A DNA stretch of 8,594 bases from Hyphomicrobiales bacterium (lineage in GTDB: Bacteria > Pseudomonadota > Alphaproteobacteria > Rhizobiales > Beijerinckiaceae), in NCBI GenBank assembly GCA_027489835.1, contig JAIXZF010000104.1:1-8594 (forward strand). The letters are read 5' to 3'. Under the pieces are notes generated by a model. It saw only the letters and a program-made list of their open reading frames with translations. It had not been told where the DNA came from and ran no database searches. Shown piece by piece: positions 7,279 through 8,594 of this stretch (its first letter is position 1; each line of letters opens with the position of its first letter). A program made the position numbers and the translations under genes.

Positions 7279-7872
7279 ATGACACGAACGACCTCCGCCC
7301 GTCCCTGGCGCATTCGCCTCGCGGCCGTGGCGCTGCCCCTGCTGCTGGCGGCCTGCGGAGGCGATCCCCAGCGCACGACCTTCGATCTCACCGCGCCGGG
7401 CGATCTCGGCCGCGTCGGAGCTTCGCGCGCGCAGCTCGTGGTCAACGAGCCGACCACGGTGCAGGCCCTCGATTCCGACCGCATCCTGGTGCGCGACCGC
7501 GGCGCGCTGTCCTATCTGCCGGACGGGCAATGGGCCGACCGGTTGCCGCGCCTGTTTCAGGTCCGGCTGATCCAGACCTTCGAGAATGCCTCTCGCCTGG
7601 GACGCGTCGGACGGCCCGGCGACCGGGTCGTGGCCGATTACGCCTTGAATTCCGACATCCGGAGCTTCGGCATCGATGCTGTCCAGTCGCAGGCGGTGGT
7701 CGAGGTCACGGTTCGCATCGTCAGCGACCGATCGGGCCGCGTCAGTGCCGCAAGGGCGTTTTCCGCGCGCGTTCCCGTCTCGGGCGTCAGCGGCGCCTCT
7801 GCCGCCCAAGGCCTCGACCAGGCCCTGTCTCAGGTCCTCCGCGAGATCGTTCGCTGGGCGGCGAGGGCCTGA
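7279..7872 (+). CDS. ABC-type transport auxiliary lipoprotein (PqiC-like)
   Basis: This 197-residue predicted lipoprotein has a basic N-terminus (RPWRIRL), a short hydrophobic stretch and a lipobox LLAAC, with Cys26 as the lipidated residue. Gly follows at +2, so there is no Asp inner-membrane retention signal and the outer membrane is the likely destination. The mature part resembles the ABC-type transport auxiliary lipoprotein family (PF03886), to which PqiC belongs. It has a FDLTAP start, an RILVRDRGALSYLPDGQWAD segment (68-87) and a C-terminal helix with LDQALSQVLREIVRW. Family members close an MCE transporter at the outer membrane side. Its place directly after mlaD, with no mlaC in view, fits that role. 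The start is the ATG at 7279. An upstream TTG (7243) is in frame but would add 12 residues before the signal peptide. The 78-nt gap after mlaD could hold a minor promoter, but none is convincing. It ends 6 nt before the stop of the convergent RES gene. Confidence 0.88.
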   Translation: MTRTTSARPWRIRLAAVALPLLLAACGGDPQRTTFDLTAPGDLGRVGASRAQLVVNEPTTVQALDSDRILVRDRGALSYLPDGQWADRLPRLFQVRLIQTFENASRLGRVGRPGDRVVADYALNSDIRSFGIDAVQSQAVVEVTVRIVSDRSGRVSAARAFSARVPVSGVSGASAAQGLDQALSQVLREIVRWAARA

Positions 7873-7878
7873 GCCCCG

Positions 7879-8322
7879 TCAGCCGCGCGCCAGCCGCTCA
7901 TCGAGCGTGAATGGCGTGATGCGCGCCACCGTGCAGTCGCGGATGGCCGGATGCGAAGCGTTCAGAAGCAGGTTGCGGGCCGGCGGCATCAGCGCCGACG
8001 GGACGATCAGCGCGAGGTGGCGCCCGGCGTCGAACCATTCATTGCCGATCCTGCGCGTCAGGCTCTCGTCGATCCGCCAGCCCTCGGGCAATCCCGTGGG
8101 CAATTGCGCAGTAATCGCGTCGGCCGGCACGGACACTTCTATAAGCTGGGAAGCTTCGGGCGCTTTTTCCGTCTCGAGATGGGCCAGCATTTCGAGCAGC
8201 GCGCCTTCCGGCGAAAGCGACAGGTAGATCATGGCCCTCGGAGCGGCATGCCAGCGCGCGGAGGCGCGGGCGCCCTCCTGGCCGTTCAGCTCGGCATTGT
8301 CGCAAATGCGCCAGGCCAGCAT
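7879..8322 (-). CDS. RES-domain protein (NAD+ phosphorylase toxin fold), no adjacent antitoxin
   Basis: This 147-residue protein resembles the RES domain, whose toxins degrade NAD+. It opens with MLAWRI and LNGQEGARASARWH (12-25). Arg23, Tyr33 and Glu44 have the spacing I recall for the conserved P. putida Res residues Arg31, Tyr41 and Glu52. The second half has the family-like PSALMPPARNLLLNASHP (108-125) with Ser109, Asn121 and His124. The usual GGRWN is SARWH here, with Arg-Trp kept. The length is normal for the family. The ATG at 8322 is preferred because GGGAG lies eight bases before it. That site sits inside the codons that follow an alternative ATG at 8337, which has no site of its own. 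RES toxins usually follow an Xre-type antitoxin gene, but the 113 bases upstream are too short for one. The next upstream gene shows no helix-turn-helix in its visible part. It converges with the lipoprotein gene. Whether it is toxic is inference. Confidence 0.8.
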   Translation of the reverse strand: MLAWRICDNAELNGQEGARASARWHAAPRAMIYLSLSPEGALLEMLAHLETEKAPEASQLIEVSVPADAITAQLPTGLPEGWRIDESLTRRIGNEWFDAGRHLALIVPSALMPPARNLLLNASHPAIRDCTVARITPFTLDERLARG

Positions 8323-8380
8323 GCCGGCTTCTCCCATCGCATGTCGGCGGCGACCCGAACGGGGCCGTCTCCAGGAAGTA

Positions 8381-8402
8381 AGGCGCCCCCGGGGGAGCGC
8401 CT
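8381..8402 (-). terminator. GC-rich hairpin, possible weak terminator of the gene at the right edge
   Basis: An imperfect palindrome pairs AGGCGC with GCGCCT, extends through C/G pairs in the middle and has one bulged base. It lies 33 nt beyond the stop of the minus-strand gene ending at 8436. On the minus strand it is followed by TACTTCC rather than a run of T, so intrinsic termination would be weak. It may only be a stable RNA end, or chance in GC-rich DNA. Confidence 0.3.
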
Positions 8403-8435
8403 CGCTTCAACACGATGGCTGGGTGGTTGGTTCGA

Positions 8436-8594
8436 TCACTCGAAGCGCCCGCTGGCATGGGCAAGCATGGTGTAGACCTTGCCGGTCTCCGAGGTCAGAT
8501 AGGTGTTGGCCACGCCCTGGTCGCGGCCGCCATCGCTGGCCTCGTCGAGAAGCCGTTCGAACTCGTCGATGTAGCGGTCGACCGTCTCCTTGAA
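8436..8594 (-). CDS. C-terminal end of an unrecognised protein (partial)
   Basis: Reading the minus strand from the right edge, 52 codons are open and end at a TGA (8438-8436). The visible residues begin FKETVDRYIDEFERLLDEAS, then GGRDQGVANTYLTSETGKVY, and end TMLAHASGRFE. The first half looks like an amphipathic helix rich in Asp and Glu. The codons are strongly GC-biased at the third position, as expected for a real gene here. The ending reminds me of very large coiled-coil proteins of Hyphomicrobiales, often annotated as hypothetical or kinesin-like, but this is a weak recollection and no function should be assigned. The start lies outside the window. The gene runs in the same direction as the RES gene and ends 113 nt before its start. 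Confidence 0.6.
   Translation of the reverse strand, partial: FKETVDRYIDEFERLLDEASDGGRDQGVANTYLTSETGKVYTMLAHASGRFE

Noticed and set aside
6040..7809. A 589-codon minus-strand frame opposite mlaD and the lipoprotein gene.
   Set aside because: It mirrors GC-biased codons of genuine plus-strand genes. Its Arg/Gly/Asp/Val-rich repeats come from the antisense of the mlaD helical region.
8338..8435. Possible small antitoxin gene just upstream of the RES gene.
   Set aside because: Only about 100 bases are available, no start with a ribosome binding site and open frame of useful length is seen on the minus strand, and the hairpin at 8381-8402 occupies its middle.

Overview
The window is a dense, GC-rich stretch of a Gram-negative chromosome. 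Gene content points to an alphaproteobacterium of the Hyphomicrobiales (Rhizobiales) type, of the kind seen in Bosea or Methylobacterium. The markers are a DUF3422 membrane protein, an MlaE-type permease with a fused STAS domain followed by MlaF, MlaD and a PqiC-like lipoprotein, and an alphaproteobacterial-style CheZ homologue. The genus is an inference. I see no rRNA, tRNA, CRISPR array, insertion sequence or phage gene, and composition looks uniform throughout.

Layout. (1) Bases 1-840, plus strand: the 3' part of a DUF3422 gene. It converges with a minus-strand pair. (2) Minus strand: a CheZ-like phosphatase (2742-1732), then 87 nt downstream a divergent member of the short-chain dehydrogenase/reductase (SDR) fold that lacks the catalytic Tyr and Lys (1644-865). 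(3) A 96-nt divergent promoter region (2743-2838). (4) Plus strand, 2839-7872: a compact run of an MFS transporter, a STAS-MlaE permease, an MlaF ATPase, an MlaD substrate-binding protein and an ABC-type transport auxiliary lipoprotein. The first four genes are spaced by an ATGA overlap, 2 nt and 11 nt. The lipoprotein follows after a 78-nt gap. (5) Minus strand, converging with that run: a RES-domain protein (NAD+-degrading toxin fold, 8322-7879) with no Xre antitoxin beside it, and upstream of it the C-terminal 52 codons of an unrecognised protein (from 8436 off the right edge).

How the genes work together. The STAS-MlaE, MlaF, MlaD and lipoprotein set should form one envelope lipid-transport machine. 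MlaE and MlaF are the inner-membrane ABC core, and the fused STAS domain takes the place of a separate MlaB. MlaD is anchored in the inner membrane with its MCE domain and a long helical part in the periplasm. The lipoprotein is probably on the outer membrane side. No periplasmic carrier MlaC is encoded here, so the layout is closer to the PqiABC/Mce 'bridge' plan than to the enterobacterial Mla ferry plan. The MFS gene is coupled to the permease gene by overlapping stop and start codons and may share its promoter, but its substrate cannot be read from sequence.

There is no clearly undescribed system in this window. The points most worth checking are the apparently solitary RES protein, the MFS-to-Mla coupling, the CheZ with a long acidic tail and no chemotaxis neighbours, and the SDR-fold protein without its catalytic pair.
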